Below, in pieces: positions 63,003 through 64,000 of a DNA stretch of 64,000 nucleotides; position 1 is the first letter of the stretch; each line of letters opens with the position of its first letter. The DNA is from Pontivivens nitratireducens (GTDB lineage Bacteria > Pseudomonadota > Alphaproteobacteria > Rhodobacterales > Rhodobacteraceae): positions 1 to 64,000 of the forward strand of contig NZ_JACJUQ010000003.1 of the NCBI RefSeq assembly GCF_014235845.1. Direction: 5' to 3'. The notes below the pieces were generated by a model. It saw nothing but the letters and a program-made list of their open reading frames with translations, did no database searches and had not been told where the DNA came from. A program made the position numbers and the translations under genes.

Positions 63003-63790
63003 TACGCCTCCAGCTTCAGTTCGGCAGGGGCCGCGATGAAGAAGGGGTTTTCGAACCCGGACTTGCCATAGGCCAATGGCGCATGATCGTCGAAGCGGAC
63101 CACCGTGCCACCGGCCCCGCGCAGCACCGCGTCGCCCGCTGCAGTGTCCCATTCCATCGTGCGGCCCAGCCGGGGGTAGAGGTCCGCCTCACCCGCCGCC
63201 ACGAGGCAGAATTTCAGCGAGGATCCCGCCGCGACCAGCTCATCCACATCGTATTTTGCGATGTAATCATCCGTTGCCGCATCGCGATGCGACTTGGACG
63301 CCACGATCCGCAGCGCGCCCGAGGGGGGGGCGACGTTCATCGGCGACACCGGACCCGGCTCCGCGCCGAACGCGCCGGTTTCCTCGACCGCCTGTCCGGT
63401 CGCATCGGTATAGAACAGCCGCCCGACCGCCGGGGCGTAAACGACGCCCCGCGTCGGCACGCCGTTTTCAACCAGTGCGATGTTGACCGTGAATTCACCC
63501 CGCCGCTGCACGAATTCCTTCGTTCCGTCCAGCGGATCGACGATGATAAAGGTCGAAACGTTCTGCCCATGCGTGGCGGATTGTTCTTCGGTCACGAGGG
63601 CGATGTCTGGGAATGTCGCGCGCAACCCGGCGGAGATCAGGGCATCCGCGGCCTCATCCGCCGCCGTTACCGGGCTTTCGTCGGACTTGGACCGGACGTC
63701 GAAATCGTCAGTGCCGTAGATGTCCATGATCGCCGTGCCTGCTTCGATGGCAAGCCGACGAAAGGTTGCGGTAACGTTTTCGTAGTCCAT
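63002..63790 (-). CDS. cysQ: 3'(2'),5'-bisphosphate nucleotidase CysQ
   Basis: This 262-residue inositol-monophosphatase-fold enzyme hydrolyses PAP (3'-phosphoadenosine 5'-phosphate) to AMP. The metal-binding motif is IIVDPLDGTKEF, with VTEEQ before it and WDTAAGDAVLRGAGG after it. I chose the ATG at 63790 because GAGG lies 9 bases before it; an in-frame ATG at 63799 is an alternative. It is the first gene of the leftward unit with kdsB. The sulfotransferase at the end of the locus makes the PAP that this enzyme removes. Confidence 0.92.
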   Translation of the reverse strand: MDYENVTATFRRLAIEAGTAIMDIYGTDDFDVRSKSDESPVTAADEAADALISAGLRATFPDIALVTEEQSATHGQNVSTFIIVDPLDGTKEFVQRRGEFTVNIALVENGVPTRGVVYAPAVGRLFYTDATGQAVEETGAFGAEPGPVSPMNVAPPSGALRIVASKSHRDAATDDYIAKYDVDELVAAGSSLKFCLVAAGEADLYPRLGRTMEWDTAAGDAVLRGAGGTVVRFDDHAPLAYGKSGFENPFFIAAPAELKLEA

Positions 63791-63875
63791 GTCATTCATC
63801 CTCGTGCGTTGCGGGACATTCGACCCGCTTGTGGTGTATGAGATACCTACCGTCTTCTGACAAGGACCGGACACG

Positions 63876-64000
63876 ATGCCTCGTTTCGAGAAATACCACC
63901 GCGCCACGACGTTCTGGGAATCCAGTCTCAGTCTGATCGAGCTGATCTACATCTCCATCGTCCGGTCCTTTCGCACCGCGACGGGCGGATCGTTTCTGGG
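63876..64000 (+). CDS. probable polysaccharide-export ABC permease, N-terminal part (partial)
   Basis: Only 41 complete codons are in the window. They begin MPRFEKYHRATTFWESSLSL and continue with a hydrophobic segment and RSFRTATGGSFLG, resembling the start of ABC-2 type capsule or LPS export permeases (KpsM-like). AAGGA precedes the ATG. The gene is divergent from cysQ and runs off the right edge, so identity is tentative. Confidence 0.55.
   Translation, partial: MPRFEKYHRATTFWESSLSLIELIYISIVRSFRTATGGSFL

Overview
The window reads as chromosomal DNA of a marine-type alphaproteobacterium of the Rhodobacteraceae (roseobacter-like). The evidence is high GC content, a kdsD-lptC-lptA-lptB-rpoN-hpf-ptsN block, a tripartite TRAP transporter, gltB/gltD, a katG/oxyR pair and a KDO/glycosyltransferase locus. 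No organism name can be read from the sequence alone.

Layout. (1) 1-1.9 kb holds a glycosyltransferase, a tRNA-Arg(CCG) and decayed mobile DNA: an IS5-type transposase tail, a probable recombinase tail and an IS3 relic reduced to orfA start plus orfB end. (2) 1.9-13.6 kb is a catabolic cluster. It has an IclR regulator, a self-sufficient CYP116B-type P450 fused to its reductase, a TRAP transporter, a GntR regulator with two matching operators, a VOC-fold enzyme, an alpha/beta hydrolase, a family III CoA-transferase and an HMG-CoA-lyase-type enzyme. Together they suggest uptake, hydroxylation, hydrolysis, CoA activation and C-C cleavage of an unknown organic acid. (3) 13.7-23.1 kb is housekeeping: gltB, a GFA-family gene lying between gltB and gltD, gltD, uppP, an NDUFA9-like protein and a LysE-type exporter.

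(4) 23.36-40.63 kb is a genomic island of about 17 kb in tRNA-Leu(CAG). A 21-bp copy of the tRNA 3' end lies at the far side, next to a tyrosine integrase, and matching repeat arms sit just inside both ends. The island carries three small unknown genes, a DUF3987 replication-type protein with a large upstream hairpin, an operon of an HTH protein and two further tyrosine recombinases, and a defence block. That block has a DUF3644 protein, a DarT-like ADP-ribosyltransferase without a visible antitoxin, a NotI-like restriction enzyme, a C5 cytosine methyltransferase, a broken vsr gene and a large protein with a possible nuclease signature.

(5) 40.8-49.2 kb holds katG/oxyR, an Hsp70-like protein, a PhnD/C/E-like ABC transporter with a double permease, and an RNase D-like exonuclease. 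(6) 49.2-54.6 kb is the LPS-export/rpoN/PTS-Ntr block. (7) 54.6-64 kb is a leftward polysaccharide/LPS locus. It has a double sulfotransferase, a GT14-like transferase, two GT2 and one GT4 enzyme, galU, kdsB and cysQ, with the start of a probable polysaccharide-export permease at the right edge. CysQ would remove PAP, the by-product of the sulfotransferase, so the two may be linked functionally.
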